Shown here: piece after piece, positions 11,991-25,000 of the stretch
Layout: each line of letters opens with the position of its first letter
Numbering within the stretch: position 1 is the first letter of the stretch
NCBI GenBank assembly: GCA_027922465.2
Contig: BQMF02000167.1
Coordinates: forward strand, 310,001-374,000
DNA length: 64,000 nt
Source: Turritopsis dohrnii
Lineage: Eukaryota > Cnidaria > Hydrozoa > Anthoathecata > Oceaniidae
Direction: 5' to 3'
Made by a program: the position numbers and the translations under genes
Notes under the pieces: model-generated
Database searches by the model: none
Told to the model about the DNA's origin: nothing
What the model saw: only the letters and a program-made list of their open reading frames with translations

Positions 11991-12229
11991 ATTTCTTACC
12001 GGTTTTTATTTCGAAAATGATCCCTTCATTCAAATCCCCTGTAAGCGTATAAAAGTTGTATGTACTGATAAAAAAAACTGACGTCAAATCAATGACACTG
12101 TAGAATCTGACGTCATTACAGAGAAAAAAACGTTCTCGCCTCTACGTGGTTTTACGCGGACAATATAGGAAATCCTACGTAAAATTTAGTTAAATATATC
12201 ACTCTCTAAAATAAAAGTGTGACACACGT

Positions 12230-12420
12230 TCGCCACATCTAACTTCGAAAAGGATTTATGCACATCCCGTGTCGAAAAAAGGTGACGAAAAATATAATCA
12301 AGGTGTGCAAACCTCGTAACGAAAAATTAAATCAAGGAATAGCGATTTAAAAGTGTACACATGTTATTTCCCCGTGATCATAAAAAAAACTGACGTCACG
12401 CCAACGCTACTGTAATAGAC
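12230..12420 (-). mobile_element. Helitron-family relic left of the TIR element
   Basis: Words such as AACTTCGAAAAGGAT, a CCCGTGT-like word and GTGACGAAAA recur in the same order at 13725-13800. The two stretches appear to be pieces of related Helitron copies lying on either side of the TIR element at 12549-13678. No terminal hairpin is seen in this piece. Confidence 0.45.
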
Positions 12421-12548
12421 TTTTGTGTGATCTAACGTGACGAATCCTTATTCAAAATCACCGTTGCCTCATTTTAATGCAAAAGCAAAACGTTTAGTTT
12501 TACCTTTTTTAATTTGGTATGTAAGCTATTGACATGTATGTGAATATA

Positions 12549-13678
12549 TAGTAGACTCCCGGTTATTCGAAGCTCCAAGGGGGATAAGAATTCACTTCGA
12601 ATAACCGGGAGTTCGAATAACTGAAAAATTCGTTTTCCCGCCAGATTTTCAACTTAACCTTAATGGGATGGATATTTTTCTTTGATCGTCAGAACAGCTT
12701 TCTTCCTTGACGTTGTCTGAGCGGTTGCCATCTTTGATGTGGATTTGAAGAGCCTTTAAAAAGTTTGTTTACATCCACCCACTTGTTTTTTAATCGAGCT
12801 TTCGAAACGTTCGAAAATTAGATGAAACGTTCGAAAATCAAAGGAAACGTTCGAATTTTGAATGATCCTTTTAAAACGTTCGAATGTTATAAAACGAAAC
12901 GAAACAACACAACAACAAAGCAGTCACACCACAATTAGGACGAAGAAGTGAAAATTACAATGGATCTTGTTTCAATGATAATCAACGAAACACAGCCGAT
13001 AGAAATCATTCTTATCAAGTATTATGAGAGTAACTCAACCGATATCATGAGTATCAAAAGAAATGGAACGCTGTTATTGGTGAAGTCCTAGAAGCTAAAA
13101 TGGAACCAACAAACGACATAGACAAATATGCAGTGGCGGTCTGCAAAAAAGGAGATATTGTTGGTCATTTGCCTAAAGGAAAAACAGGAAAATTTGCCAA
13201 AACGATATTTTACTTTCTGAAGTCAGAGATGTTGTGTACTTGCAAAGTAAAAGTGACAGGGAAAAGAACTAACTTTGGAGATGATAAGGGATTGAGGATC
13301 CCCTGTTTGCTTCAATTCTCTGGACCGAGGGAGAATATTGAACTTTTGAAGAAATTGCTTGAAGAGTGTAAATAGCCATGAATATTGAAACCTGATTTTT
13401 TGAAGAAAAAAAGTGTTTTAATCGCAGAAAATCAATGTTCTCACTCGACGATCTCTCAATAAGAAAAATTCGAATAACTGAGGGTGACTTAGCCTATAAT
13501 TGGCCCCAAGGGGAATAGAAATCACTTCGAATAACCGAATTATTCGAATAACTGAAGTTCGAATAACCGAGAGTGTTTTTGCCTGAGTTGGGTAAGCAGA
13601 TCCAAGGGGAACGCCATCTCACTTCGAATAACCGAATTATTCGAATAAGTGCAGGTTCGAATAACCGGGAGTCTACTG
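12549..13678. mobile_element. TA-flanked pogo-like TIR element carrying a HIRAN-like frame (element 1)
   Basis: The left end AGTAGACTCCCGGTTATTC is matched by its reverse complement at the right end, and TA lies just outside both (12547-12548, 13679-13680). Inside the ends the motif CGAATAACCG is repeated several times, especially at 13465-13660. TA duplication and a CAG-type terminus fit the Tc1/mariner-pogo group. There is no DDE transposase; the only coding content is the HIRAN-like frame at 12961-13375. It is a 1,130-bp non-autonomous element with cargo. Its right end lies 13 bp from a Helitron terminus. Confidence 0.8.
12961..13375 (+). pseudogene. HIRAN-like domain protein inside TIR element 1 (one apparent frameshift)
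   Basis: The frame ending at 13375 reads back past its internal ATG (13100) to about 13042, giving YHEYQKKWNAVIGEVLEAKM, then DKYAVAV, then VGHLPK, then GLRIPCLLQFSG and a leucine-rich end. This is the pattern of the HIRAN domain of HLTF/Rad5: an N..D..A..V block, VGHL, and a late P..L.F.G block. HIRAN is known to bind 3' single-stranded DNA ends. An ATG at 12961 opens a different frame that would join after one frameshift near 13040. About 138 residues would be encoded, with no helicase domain. Role in the transposon is unknown; domestic fork-binding activity is only a hypothesis. Confidence 0.7.
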
Positions 13679-13691
13679 TAGACGTGATAGA

Positions 13692-13930
13692 CTAGTAACC
13701 CGGGTAAAAATTTTTACCGAGTTTAACTTCGAAAAGGATGTGTCAAATTAGCCTTTCCCGTGTGCAAACCCCGTGACGAAAATCGTAATTACGGAATCGT
13801 GAAATTGTACTCATGTTGTAGAGCTTGAAAATCTGATCAAAAAAATGTATGGGATCGTTTCGCTACGACCAACCGTTAGAGAGATATCGCTGATCGAAGG
13901 TTTTGATGACGTATCCCCGTTTGAATTTTT
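13692..13930 (-). mobile_element. 3' end of a minus-strand Helitron, truncated
   Basis: On the minus strand the sequence ends with the perfect palindrome GGTAAAAATTTTTACC (13703-13718), a short spacer and CTAG (13692-13695), followed by T. A hairpin a few bases before CTRR, inserted before T, is the classic Helitron 3' end. Interior words (CCCATACATT, GATATCTCT, GAGCTCTACAACATG in diverged form) match the array at 51344-56535. The copy is cut off near 13930, where the tail of a CR1-like element begins. Confidence 0.65.
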
Positions 13931-13934
13931 AAGA

Positions 13935-16705
13935 TTTTGTTAAGATTAAATGAGCTATTCAAGATTTATTTTATTTATTTATTCTTTATTTATGGTTGGA
14001 GTGTAAAATAGTACAATAGACTAATAAATTCCAACAGCAATGATAAAATATATATATATATATAAAAAAAAAAATGTATATATATAAAACAAACAAACAA
14101 ACAGGCATTAGTTGCAATATTTAAATGATTTAAGTTTACATTTAAATTTAGACAAGGACTTCTCTTGCTTTAAATCTGATGGAAGATGATTCCAGGCTAG
14201 TGCAGCACGAAAATCAAAGGAAGTTGTTGCACGATTTGTTCTAGCTGCGTAGAATAACCAAAGAGAGTCCTTGTCTTAGACAATAAGCTTCAGACTTGAG
14301 AACAAAAGAATCCCACATAAACTCTGGATTTAAATGATTCAAGGATTTAAAGATTTCAATAACCAAAAGTTGGAGGTTTTTAGCATGTACTGTGATGGAG
14401 TTAGATGACGATAAAAGCTCCTCAAAGGTTGCTTCGAACCTGTTAAATCTTGCACAAAGAGCTTTATGATGAGTTCTATCAATCAAGTTATGCGCCATCT
14501 TACTACAAAACATCCACACCAGTGGACAGTAATTAAAAGGTGACATTATGTACGCCTTATCCAAGTGATCTGCCTGATTTTGTGTAAGAAAACCTCTTAT
14601 CCTCATCAAAGCCTTTATTTTAGAGGAGGCTTTCTTGCACATACTAGCAACATGAGGATAAAAAGATAACTTACGATCTATTGTGACTCCAAGGAGGGTG
14701 ACGCTATTGGAGCCAACAATTTTGGCTGGACCTAAGTCTAAACAGATATTATTATCTTCAGTCCCCAGAAAAATTGCTTGAAACTTATCAGGATTTGCTA
14801 CCATGCCGTTACTCGAGAACCAATCTAACACAGATCTTAGGTCACTGTTAATTCGACGAATGATATCAGTGATATCTGAGCCGCAAACATATAAGGTGTT
14901 ATCATCGGCAAAGTTGCATATGTTTTCTTGGACTGAAAACAATAAGTCGTTTATAAAGATGTTAAATAGTATAGGTCCAAGCACAGATCCTTGTGGAACC
15001 CCAAGTAAAATCTCAAGTAAATCACTTAATGTTGAACCAATACGTACCCGATGTTTACGACCACTCAAATAGCTGTGAAATAGATTGAGTGTTTTAGTCC
15101 CAAATCCATAAGCTGCAAGTTTTGCAAGAAGGAGGTCATGTGGAAGACAATCAAAGGCCTTAGAAAGATCCATTAGCACCGCCCCTATAATGCCTGAAGT
15201 ATTAAGACAAGATTGCCATTTGCGGATCATGTTAATGATGGAATGTTGGGTGCTAAAAGACTTGCGAAAACCACAAAGAAACTGAGATAACCATGTATTG
15301 ATGAAAAGGTTCAATTTGTTTCGCAATAAGTCTTTCAAATACTTTTGACACTACAGGCAAAAGACTAATGGGTCTAAAATTTGCCTTGTCGGTGGTGCTG
15401 TTTTTCTTATGGACTGGGATAATATCGGCTACCTTTAGTTCATCTGGAAAAATTGACCTGTCAATAACCCAACTATTAAAGATTGAAGTTAAAACGTCAG
15501 CACACTCAAAAGCACAGAGTCGCAAAGCCTTAGTAGAAATAGAACCACTGGTTGACTTACCAGGATTAAGGGCAAGAATTTCCTTAATCACCATATCATC
15601 TGTTACTGCTTTGATTTCAAACTTGGTAGCAAAGTTTAATCTTGATTTGATGGCTACAATGGATGGATGTGAAGAATATTTAGCAATAGCAGATAATACA
15701 GGATCCGAGTCGCTTGTATTTAATCCTGGAATAGTTGGAACATCTAGGCTATCAATAATTCTATTAAAATATTGATTGAAATTGAATGATAGTTCATCTT
15801 CATTGCTTATAACTTCATTGTCTTCGACAAGCAAAATTCTCTCTTTACAGATTCTCTGTTTTGAACTAAAAAAGGGTTTTACTGCCGTCCAAAAGCTTTT
15901 CTGACTGTTAGTGATGTCTGCAAAGTGAGATTTTTTGGCTTGCCGGTTCATGTTCACTACTAAATTTCTTTGCTTCTTGTAACAAGCTATGTCCTCAGGA
16001 TCTTTCGTTTTATTGGCTATGTTTTTCAATTTTGAGCGTTTCATGATAGCCTTCCTGAGGTCTTTAGTCAGATGCTGCTTGTTATTTCCACGCAGAAATT
16101 TAGTTTTGACAGGTGCATGCTTATCTAAAACGGTGGTAAAAAGTTTTTCAAAGTTAGCATAGTTATCGACATTACAATCTAAGTAATAAGATAGTTCACT
16201 TTTAAATTTGTTGATATCAAAATATTTCCACTTCCCATAATGTATAATTTTTCGAGGCAATTTCTCATAAATTGTTTTAAGCATTGAAAAAATTAACAAA
16301 TGATGATCACTCAATCCTGTCTCGAAAGTGCCAGTATTCATTAGAGATTGCTTCCTGTTGGAGATAATCAAGTCAATACAAGACCCAGACTGTGATTTCC
16401 AACAGGTTTTTTCTTTCACATAGTTGTACATAGAGTTTAGTTCAAGAAAATTTACCAACTCAGGATTTTCCGGTTCAAGATTGAGGTCACCATTTATTAT
16501 GATGTTATCGTATTTGCTATAAAATAATATTGCATTTGACAAAGTTTCTAGGAAATATTGTGACTTTTGCTTAGGTGGCTTGTAGACGTTGAAAAGTAAC
16601 CATTTTTTACTTTTTAGTGTCAATTCAACAGGGATAATTTGAATATCACTTGGGAACTTAAACTGAAACAGATGCCGGGAGGGAATATCACATTTCACAA
16701 ATGTT
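13935..16705 (-). mobile_element. CR1-like non-LTR retrotransposon, 5'-truncated
   Basis: The minus-strand unit ends in an AAATAAATAA-type tail (13955-14000) and AT-rich 3' sequence, preceded by endonuclease and reverse transcriptase frames. The first part of the endonuclease is missing, as is common when target-primed reverse transcription stops early. TA-rich and AAAC microsatellites lie at 14047-14100. Clade assignment (CR1/Jockey-like) rests on the APE-type endonuclease and RT motifs only. Confidence 0.8.
14241..16698 (-). pseudogene. Endonuclease-reverse transcriptase of the CR1-like element, frameshifted
   Basis: The upstream frame (16698-15253) shows the later motifs of an apurinic-type endonuclease: IINGDLNLEP, SCIDLIISN and GLSDHHLL (the SDH catalytic motif). 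It then enters the RT with DIIPVHKKNSTT and NFRPISLLPVVSKVFERLI. A frame change near 15300 moves the rest to the second frame (15338-14241): GFRKSFSTQHSI, LMDLSKAFDCLPHDLL, GVPQGSVLGPILFNIFIND and NFADDNTLY. FADD is the catalytic pair. The EN start is absent. One frameshift and truncation make activity unlikely, although the body has few stops, suggesting moderate age. Confidence 0.85.
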
Positions 16706-16739
16706 AAAAGAGTGCATGTGCTGAAAAATTAAGCCTTAT

Positions 16740-17735
16740 AAGAGCTGTTGTTCACCAACTTGGGGAAAGGTGAAGAAGAATTATATTGAATTTTTATAAT
16801 AAGTAAATGAACGTCGGTCAACCTAGGCTTTTGGGACGCCACTTCTCTTGCGAAACATTAGTTGATATTAGTCAAAAGTGTAGAATCATTTCATATTTAT
16901 TCTTTTTCCAAAATTCAAATCTTTTGTCCATTACTGGTTCGCTATATTGGTGGTTTGTTATGAGTTTTATAAGGCAAAATCCAAGGGGAATGGACTTTAT
17001 CGTTAAAAATCCAAAAAAATAAGATCGGAAAAACTGATTATCTTTTTAACGATCAATTACTTTCCCCCCTCATTCAAACCTCCATCATAATCTGAGTACC
17101 TCAATATTTCAAACGAGTTTTTTGATTACATCACCTACTTTTTTCTCCATGAAATTCTTCATGAAATCATTGTTTATCCCCATCTGTTGAGTGTAGGATA
17201 TTATCAAACACCCAGATAACATGAGGTGATTATTCGTTGTTAGTTTCCACTATCAATTACTCTACCAATTAATTCAAGAACTAACTGGATTGCAAACAAC
17301 ACCTTGTACAACCACCTCTTTAAACGGTCAACGATAAAAATAATTTGCCAGATTTCCAATGAACTTTGGTGGCGGCGGACCCAATGTAATGCACATTCCA
17401 CTTGTCAAAATGTTTAATTCAGAGTAACCTTTCTGTTATTCATCCCCAAACGGTCCCAGTTCTATGCAAAAGCCACCTTCAAGATTTAGCTCGATCACCA
17501 TGACATTTACTTTGAGACTTTCCTTAAGATCACTATCCGTTGCTGATTTACTATATCAAATTATTACTCCATTTTCCATTAAACATGGCTGCGTGCGGTT
17601 CCAGTAGGTCTATGCAACAGTTCCCTTCCAGATTTGTCTCCATCACATAACGAAAGTTCTTGAATGGAGAACGGGGTTCGAACAGTTCTTAACCTAATAA
17701 ATTATCTGATTTTATACTACTCTGATTTGACTTTC
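16740..17735. other. Non-coding interval, nothing recognised
   Basis: Moderately AT-rich unique-looking sequence with short frames only. I found no domain, transposon end or splice-linked exons on either strand. Confidence 0.4.
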
Positions 17736-17739
17736 TCTT

Positions 17740-17811
17740 AAAATGCATTCTGCTCTTCCCTGACTAACAAGTCCTAAAATGCATTCTGCTCTTCCCTGAC
17801 TAACAAGTCCT
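17740..17811. repeat. 36-bp exact tandem duplication
   Basis: The 36-base unit beginning AAAATGCATTCTGCTC and ending CAAGTCCT occurs twice in a row. The flanks are unique. Confidence 0.9.
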
Positions 17812-17899
17812 GAAGCATCTTTCAATATCGGAGTGAGAACAATGCAAACGACAGCAAATACAACAAGTTTCTCGAAAAATTTGAACATAGTAAACAATG

Positions 17900-18358
17900 A
17901 ATTTCAAACCAACTGGGACCGAAATCAGACTAGAAACAGGACTGACTTTTCCCTGACTTAGTCGAAAAAATCTTTTCATCCTGACTTTTCCTGAAGAAGG
18001 ACACAGAGGTGAGCCTATTAGTTTGTAAACATTTACAAAAAGACTCGACTTAATAACAGCTGATATGAGAACATCAAATCTACAAGTGGTGTGGGATTAA
18101 GTAAGAGACAATAAAAATGGTTATTTTGCCCACCCGGATTGTCGATGTTTCATCTACCAAAGCTGTCATGGATGACAAATCGACAGTTCAAATTTTTAAG
18201 TATTCAAAATCAAGTGCTAAACCTTTGGACCTTAAATGATGTATATTCAAGCCAAACTCGATATCGAAAAGGCAAGAAGCTTGGGTTCGAGGTTGATAAA
18301 AAGCAACAGACGTCACTGGAACAAAGCATAGTGATCACACATACTGTAATTTGAAAAC
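17900..18358. other. Intergenic interval downstream of the RING gene
   Basis: No exon or element was recognised. It lies beyond the presumed polyadenylation site of the minus-strand RING gene. A 71-codon plus frame at 18139-18354 has no recognisable domain. Confidence 0.4.
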
Positions 18359-18360
18359 AA

Positions 18361-18366
18361 TTTATT
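18361..18366 (-). terminator. Candidate polyadenylation signal of the RNF38/44-like gene
   Basis: TTTATT on the plus strand is an AATAAA-type hexamer on the minus strand, about 340 bases after the stop codon of the RING gene. It is a candidate only; transcript ends cannot be seen from sequence. Confidence 0.35.
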
Positions 18367-18704
18367 GCAATACCAGCAAACTCATATCATAATAATTTTT
18401 ACACTTCCATGAAATAATGTATATCACATAATAAAAGATGTGTGGTTTCCACAGATGACATTTTCGCGTTTTATTACAACTAAAAGTGGATCAAAATAAT
18501 TATGAGATACGTGATTTCACGTGATATAACTCAGTCAGTTTGATTGGATTAATTACGCACGTGATCATCATCGTGTCTTAAAGTGTTATTACGTCATAAC
18601 AGGAGAATTAAAAACAATGGTTGGTTTAAAAGACAATATATTCGTAAAAACCGCTTGACAACGCAGAGAAGTAATGTGGCGACAAATAAGACGACACTTT
18701 GACG

Positions 18705-21700
18705 TCAAACGTGACCGTCATCGGATGTAGCGTTCACCTCATCTCGACATATAGGACATGTTTTATTCGACTAGAGTAAAGAAAACAAAAGAACTCGTTA
18801 TTTGATATCATAATGGTAGCATAAGCATGAAGGATGCAGAGATATGTGTACCCACGCAGATCAACAGAGGCGATTTATTTTAAGAAACGTCATTAAGACA
18901 CCTCTTAACTGACTATTTTTATTATCAACACGCATTCAAACTACTTACTTTAAGCCATTTATCGATACATTTCGAGTGAAAATCGTGCGTGCAAGCGAGA
19001 CGACGTAACTTTTCTCGATTACTATACTCGTTCATGCATATAATACATTTGGCATTTGTCTCCTTAGCTGTAGATGAACTGAACCGAAAAGACGGGATCC
19101 TCTCTATTTCTAGAAGAGTGTTCAAACACATTTAAAAACAATAACGGTGGTTGAAGAACATAGAAGAAACATCAAGGGTACGAAAATAATCCTGCAAATG
19201 AAATAACCATAAAACTGCTATCAAAACTAACCTGCTTTGTTTAAACCTTTCGGTTTAGCAGGACCAATTCGTTCAGCAAGATTCAACAACGCCTTAATAA
19301 AAAAGTTGGAATAATTGAAATTGCAGCGCAACGCGTAACAATTTCTGTATTGTGTAACGGTAACTATGGCAACAAACCTCATAGTCCTCTTGTATATGAT
19401 GGAGATGATGGAGGCGTGGCGGAGGAACCGGACTTAGAAACGAACTCCTACACAACAAAATTGCAAAAGTAATTCAGTTAAGTATCGGTTATCACGCCCG
19501 ATAAAATTGAAAGGTTCATACGAAAGACATACATTAAAGGGCGCAAAAAATCTGGCATTGGCAGATGACGTCGATTTGAAGAATACATTGATGACTAAAA
19601 AGGAAAAACAACAGTAAAAAATACAAGAACTCTAAGATCGTGGAGGACATGAAAACAACAGGAGCATGCGTAGGGTTACCATCTTACATGAAAAGGTGGC
19701 TGCATTGGAGATAAGTTGATTGGTGTGTGTCGATAATCTAAATTACGGGGATTCCATTCGTGTATGATTTCAACATCATCGGCGCTCTGGAAGAACAACA
19801 ACATACAAGGTGAATGCAGCTGTGAAGCCAACAATCGTGGTTTGACGGAAGATTTCTTCCGGGGTTTTGTTGATGTGAAAAAATACAACAACAAAAAAAA
19901 TTATAAAGACTTTCGAAACGCATTATATTCGACCAATTTCCCTTAAGAAAATATCTTGTTCAGACAGATAGGTATATTACACTTGATACTTACATCCGTC
20001 AGATCACCACTTCGACTTTCATTAGCACTACGGTTCCCCGATTCACCTGCGGGATTTTCCGACGACAACCGGCTACTTCTCAAACTATTTATACTATCAT
20101 GGATGCGGGCTAGTCGTTCTTGTGCTTCTTGGCTTATGCGACGCGCTTGCTCGAGTCGTTCGCGACTTCGCTGACGTATCGAGCGAATACGTTCTTGAAA
20201 GTGGTGAAAAGATTCGTCACTTCTTGTCGGTCGTGAATGATTTCTGTGTCCCTAACGGAAAAGTACTTCTGGTTAGCCAAAAATATTTTAGGCATTGTGG
20301 CTTTTAAAGCTTGTAAAGAGAATATCTTATCAAAGAAGTCGGACTGAAGTACTCTAAAAAAAAACTTAATTGAACTTATACACATGGTTAGGTCAACAAT
20401 GCAATTCAACATTTGTGTAAACACAATTTTTCATGAAACATAGTCAGCCATATTACTTTCTAGTTAAAACGGAAACTGAACTAACAAGGAAGAGAAACTT
20501 GCATATTACTGACAAGACACTACAATTGACAAACACAAAAGAATTTTATTACTCACTCCTGAGAACTGATCAGGTGGTAAGTGGTATGGAGGTGAATAAG
20601 TTGGATCGTTTGCCATGCGCATTGCGATAGAATGATCTTCATCATTCAAAAATTGGTTACCACGGATCTGAAAAAATGGAAAAAAAAAAAAATAATAATA
20701 ATAAAAATAAAAATAAAAATAAAAAAAGAGTTTTTTCATTGTGCTTACTGAAAAGCAATGCCATTAGAGTCAATTGCAGGTATGAAGAATGTGCAGGAAT
20801 ATAGGAGTAGTTTTCATTGACAATAAGTGTTTTAGTTTCTCAGAAAAAAACTTGAATTGCAATATTGTTAATAAAGCAGAAGTAGGTATTGTGGTTTTAC
20901 CTCGTTAATGACTATGACTGAATCATCAGCTGATGTCATTTCAGGTGTTGATACAACATTTGATTCCTGTGGGTGAAATAAAATATCATCTGAAGCTAAT
21001 GATGGATCATTCGGTCTAGAGTTCCGACACCTTCGTAATCTGTTGTGTAGCCTTTGTACAGATGGTGATTGGAAAAATAGACGGGCGTTGCTTGAATCTT
21101 GCAATTCTCGTTGGAATTGCTGCAGATCCGACAACACTGCACTGAATGATTCAGATTGTGGAATGGTTCCAAGAGATCTAAAGAAAAATAAGAAAAATAC
21201 CCTCATGAGTGGTTTCCAGTAAGCAATTATGACTTAATTCATATGAAAATTGAAATCACAGAATACATAACAGAACATGAATGAAGTGTATCAAGGTAAT
21301 CCAGAGGGAGATAGCATTTAGTTATTTTCATGGTTTTCCAATGAAAGGATTTTTTCTCGATATAATAAGAAAAAAAATCTAATCATTAGCTGTTATTTTA
21401 TTGTTCAGGTCACTATTTGCTAAAAGCTATAGATCTAAACTACTTAAAGAAACCTGAAGAAATGTGTTTTCAAATGTTTTCATCGAAGCAAGGAAAACAA
21501 TATTTTGCTCTCATTTTTATTGATACACTAAAGCACAGTTGGAATGCTTGTTGTTATAAATAATATTCATGTTTTTGTTGTACAATGACAACTCTTACAC
21601 TGCATACCTAGAATTTCCATCATTTTCATTTAACTCCAAGTCAGAGTGATATTCATCATGAGAATCGATATCGGTCAAGTCAATGACCGGCGGTCTGTGG

Positions 21701-22071
21701 CAATCATCATCCCTTCGATCTACATTTTCTAAAGCAACAACCGAGCGCTTTCTTCTCTTGCTACGCATCGCAATGGAAGTATCGTTACTGTAAGTTACTT
21801 CATCGCTGATGTGTCGTGCAGCACGTTTTCGGTGAACAGGAATGTGATCATTCAGCATGTGAACAGTTTGGTGTGATTCAACATGCCTTTCATGCTTGAT
21901 TACATCGGGTATGGAAAAATTGTATATAGGCTTCAATTCAGGACGCCGCACCTCTAGAATGTCATCATCATGACTTGAATTGGAACGTGGAGAGGAGCCG
22001 CTACTGCTAGAATCCACAGGTGGAACATCGTCTGTGTGTAATGTATGGTTAGATCCAATATCACCTCGCAT
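18705..22071 (-). CDS. RING-H2 E3 ubiquitin ligase, RNF38/RNF44-like, with SUMO-interacting-type motif
   Basis: Nine exons on the minus strand: 22071-21608, 21177-20901, 20667-20557, 20251-19994, 19786-19680, 19447-19378, 19292-19232, 19109-18949, 18770-18705. All junctions are GT-AG, phases match, and the sum is 1,575 bases (524 residues plus stop). The ATG at 22071 follows an in-frame stop. The C-terminal RING-H2 has all eight ligands: C471, C474, C489, H491, H494, C497, C508, C511. The preceding DYEALLNLAERIG...KPKGL and EIERIPSFRF blocks and the ending WLKSNKTCPICR are hallmarks of RNF38/RNF44, which build ubiquitin chains with E2 enzymes. Residues 128-134 (PVIDLTD, with acidic residues after) look like a SUMO-interacting motif; RSKRRKR (103-109) looks like a nuclear signal; exon 4 is a charged coiled coil. 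Orthology is well supported; SUMO binding is inference. Confidence 0.9.
20675..20726. repeat. A-rich (AAT/AAAAT)n low-complexity run in an intron
   Basis: Run of A followed by AATAATAATAAAAATAAAAAT units between the exons at 20557-20667 and 20901-21177 of the RING gene. It creates a false low-complexity frame on the minus strand. Confidence 0.9.
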
Positions 22072-25000
22072 GTTTTATTAACTTTAGAGATGAAAAAAAA
22101 ACAAGCGTTGAAAACATTATACTATCAATGAGTTACAACTGTCTTGAATATGAGAAAAAGGATTAATGTTGGAGTCCTTTCTTATATACTCTTTCTTTTA
22201 AAAAATGAAAATAATGATTTTAAACAGAAATAAATCGGAATGAGATAAGACATTTTAAAAACTTTACATAAGTTGCACAAAAATATAACAGCTACATAAC
22301 ATTGTTCAATAATGGAATATATGAAAAATGACATTTTAACATTGTGTTTGCATAACTGATATAAAGTTAAGTGAAAGTTACCGTGTGCTATGATGTCACA
22401 AAAAATTGTTAATTATATAAAAAACTAAAAATACATGAAAAAAGATCTTTACATAACACAAGAGATGTAAAGGACACAAGAGGAAAAAATAACAAGCACG
22501 TATGTTCCAACTCATCAGAAACAACATATAAAATTTTCTATAACAGTAAATGTCAATTTACTCTTAAATTCACTTCCACAGCCTCAACATAGATTCTTTT
22601 TAAAAATCAATGTTTTGTACATTAAAAAAAACACAGAAGATCCAAGTTGAACAAGAAAAGAAAAATTTTCCACTTCAATAATCAGCAGAATTTTTTTGTG
22701 TACATACAACATGAATTTTCTTGAGAAGAATAAAAAATTAATCCAACTTTCATAAAACATTCAAAGTTTTATTCAATAACGACAAAAAAACACCCCGATT
22801 TCCTTTTTATAGCATAAGTAATTAAATTCATTAAATGATTTATAACAGGGGGTTTACATGACAAGAAAAGGGAAATAAATCTATGAAGCCCATCAAAATT
22901 TCCCCCACAACAAAATATATGAAATTACATTTATATCAATCATATATACATAAAATTAATTTGACAGAAGTTTATTTTGACTATGTACAGGTTTCATGGC
23001 TATAAAAACAAATGAGACAACAGCAATTTGTGATTATTAGAACATGATTCAGATAAACAATCTAGAAAAAATAATTTAGAAATCCCCACCCGAATATGAT
23101 ATATAAAGTCATTTACAGTGTGGGAACAGTTATTGTTTTCCTGGCAAAACATCATGTGATTCAACTATATAATAGATTTAGAAATTTTAAGAGAAAACAA
23201 ACACTAGTGTCAAACATTGTAACATATTTTTCTTAACAACTATTCTAGTTCTGTTTTTTCCTTAACCTTTTCAAATTTCAGGACCAGACATGAAAAATAT
23301 GAGCTACATAAAAATAGCTGAACAAAATGCGTATCAAAAAAGAAATAAGATCCTTGTCATAACAAAAAAAATTTAAACTCTGAATGAGGAAAATAGCAGT
23401 TTCTAAAACTACACACATCACAGCCATGGTTTCTGAGATATGCAAATTCCCATGTTACATATAATATATTTGAATAAAGATGTTGAAAAACACAACACAA
23501 CACCAGTTTGAAAAAACACGCAATTAAAAAAATAATATTTGAATCATGATGTAATTATACAACCATTACATTGGCAACATAACCTGATTGATCAGGACGA
23601 TCTGTTGGTAGCTTGATTGATGATTATGTCTTAGAATACTAAATTCTTCTTGTTGTTAAAATTAATAATGCTGAGTCATATTTCTGAGATATTTAGATTA
23701 TACACCATTATTAATATTCAGATAAAGTTCTAGTAGTTTCTTATATTTATCATGAAGTGATTGCAAAAAAAGTGAAGTTTTGGTTTTTCTGATCACACTC
23801 ATTGGATGAGCAAACAAAATATATAATTTCAAGCTATGAAATCACCAAAATCTATCAGAAAAACCAACCTCCTTCTCAGAGCTTTAACATGATTAGCATT
23901 CAGTAAAGCGAATAAAGTATTATGTTCTTTATGGCCAACAGAAAACCATTTAGCTATATGAGCTATTATAGACAAGAAAAAAATTAAACTATGCATAATT
24001 CACATGATTCATTCTGTTTTCTTTCATTCGAACCTATTCAAGTCTTGTGTGTTGCTACGTACGTATTTATATTTAGCAATATTTGTGGTTTCTCCAACTT
24101 TGGAACTCTTGATATATGATTGGTTGCAAATGTTTATATATATTTTACTCATTTTGTTGTATATATACCATATGAACTTATTTGTATATACAAAGTCACA
24201 CTTGACAAAGGTTTTTAATAAATTGAAATGTTGAGTTTTATATACATCCAACACAAACATTGACTTTTTACGTTTTACTACATAATATATATATATATAT
24301 TATGCATCACAAAATTGAGGAAATAAAACATGGAAAAAAATTCATTGGCACGATTTTATGAACTACATATTCACAAAAGCTAGACTACTATCTTAAACAC
24401 AAATGTTCATCCTTGCTTATTCAAATGTTGAACTAATTTGTTTTTATACATATATATACATATTTCTATATAATATACATATTATATACAAGGATCTGAC
24501 TCAAAAGTTCCCGAAAATTAGCTGTACGTATATTGTTTTTACATTGCATTTATAAATTTAAGTCCTTTTCAAACTTTTAAATTGGCAAAATCGTATATGT
24601 AAGGACATGTAAAACACCATATACTCGTCTTTTTATTGATGTATAATTCATAAAACAATATGTCATATAGTACACACAAAAATAGATATTCCATACGGAA
24701 AACTATCAAGAAAGAATAGCCACCACGTACAAATTACTTCTAATAAAAAACACAAGAACATCTTCTATATAATATTGATGTATGTGTCCTTTAAATAGAC
24801 AGTTAACATATGCCAACTCTTAAACATAGAAAAATTTTAGGGTAACTCACAACAATGTTAACAACCTATTCTAAAAATTAAAATGGAGCATTTTTCTCTT
24901 GCATAAGCCAACATATAAGACATTATAGTGATATATTATATCATATGTATGTACCAAAAATAACTTTAAAAATGACATATGATACATTATTTCTCGAACT

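Noticed and set aside
24004..24260. Two overlapping frames on opposite strands
   Set aside because: Both are AT-driven, hydrophobic low-complexity translations in a stretch with no splice-linked exons.
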